A DNA stretch of 18,685 nt from Triangularia verruculosa. Its lineage: Eukaryota > Ascomycota > Sordariomycetes > Sordariales > Podosporaceae. The stretch lies in contig MU864117.1 of NCBI GenBank assembly GCA_033296885.1, forward strand, positions 1 through 18,685, in the 5' to 3' direction. Shown here one piece after another: positions 18,438 to 18,685 of this stretch; position 1 is the first letter of the stretch; every line of letters starts with the position of its first letter. Made by a program: the position numbers and the translations under genes. The notes beneath the pieces are model-generated. The model was not told the origin of the DNA. It saw nothing but the letters and a program-made list of their open reading frames with translations, and did not search any database.

Positions 18438-18685
18438 ATTAATACCTATAGTTAAATAATATATTTATTTAATTCTTTATTACTTAAGTAAAAAGCTAAT
18501 ATTTACTAACTTTAAGATATTACCTATCTTTAAATTACTTAACGAGCGAAAAAAAAAACTCTAAGCATAGTAAATTACTTAAATAAATATTAATAAGTTA
18601 AATTAAGGTTAATTCTAAATATTTTATTACATCGGTTAGAAATATATAAATCTTAAGTTAAACGCGGATTAATATATTTTAAATA
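18438..18685. other. Unassigned AT-rich tail of the window
   Basis: There is no clear repeat partner in the window, no readable coding trace, and no RNA gene. It is less uniformly CpA-depleted than the segments to its left (for example GAGCGAAAAAAAAAACTCTAAGCATAG around 18545-18570). It is probably the continuation of repeat S. Confidence 0.3.

Noticed and set aside
2102..18685. Many TATA-like boxes, A/T runs that resemble terminators, and AT-rich origin-like sites
   Set aside because: In sequence this rich in TpA such motifs occur everywhere by composition, so none was listed without positional support.

Overview
The window looks like a gene-free, AT-rich heterochromatic block from a filamentous ascomycete (Pezizomycotina) that has, or had, strong repeat-induced point mutation (RIP). 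The dinucleotides CpA and TpG are nearly absent over long stretches, TpA is in excess, and CpG survives. Recognisable transposon reading frames are full of in-frame TAG/TAA (from CAG, CAA, TGG) and of G-to-A missense changes (C to Y, D to N, H to Y). I see no intact host gene, rRNA, tRNA or CRISPR array. The longest ATG-started open frames are a fragment of a dead transposase and its antisense shadow.

Layout. 1-2101 (+): the 3' half of a Ty1/copia retrotransposon (RT, RNase H, polypurine tract, 513-bp 3' LTR). It sits inside an older Ty3/gypsy element on the minus strand (2102-8020: integrase, RNase H, RT, gag, 5' LTR). The rest of the gypsy (its 3' end and 3' LTR) should lie left of the window. 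From 8021 to the end there is a nested mosaic of three repeat classes. (i) Family 'R' is an unrecognised element of about 900 bp. It has a 32-bp hairpin at its 3' end, a TCGTAATA-like 5' end and 10-11 bp target duplications, and its copies share traces of one divergent reading frame. I count seven copies, called A, C, D, E, F, G and J. (ii) Two Fot1/pogo-like (Tc1/mariner superfamily) DNA transposons, 9823-11684 and 15408-17272, each has TA target duplications, terminal inverted repeats and a full-length but stop-riddled DDE transposase. (iii) 'S' is a larger unknown element seen as an inverted pair, 8826-9283 and about 17970-18437.

Order of insertion, read from the nesting: S was hit by G and by J. 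G was hit by C, D and F. D was hit by E. C was hit by the first Fot1-like element and J by the second. Copia went into gypsy. Nothing here appears able to make a functional protein. The interest lies in the undescribed R family, and in the two Fot1-like elements, whose terminal-repeat motifs and DNA-binding N-termini have diverged together while the catalytic parts stayed alike.
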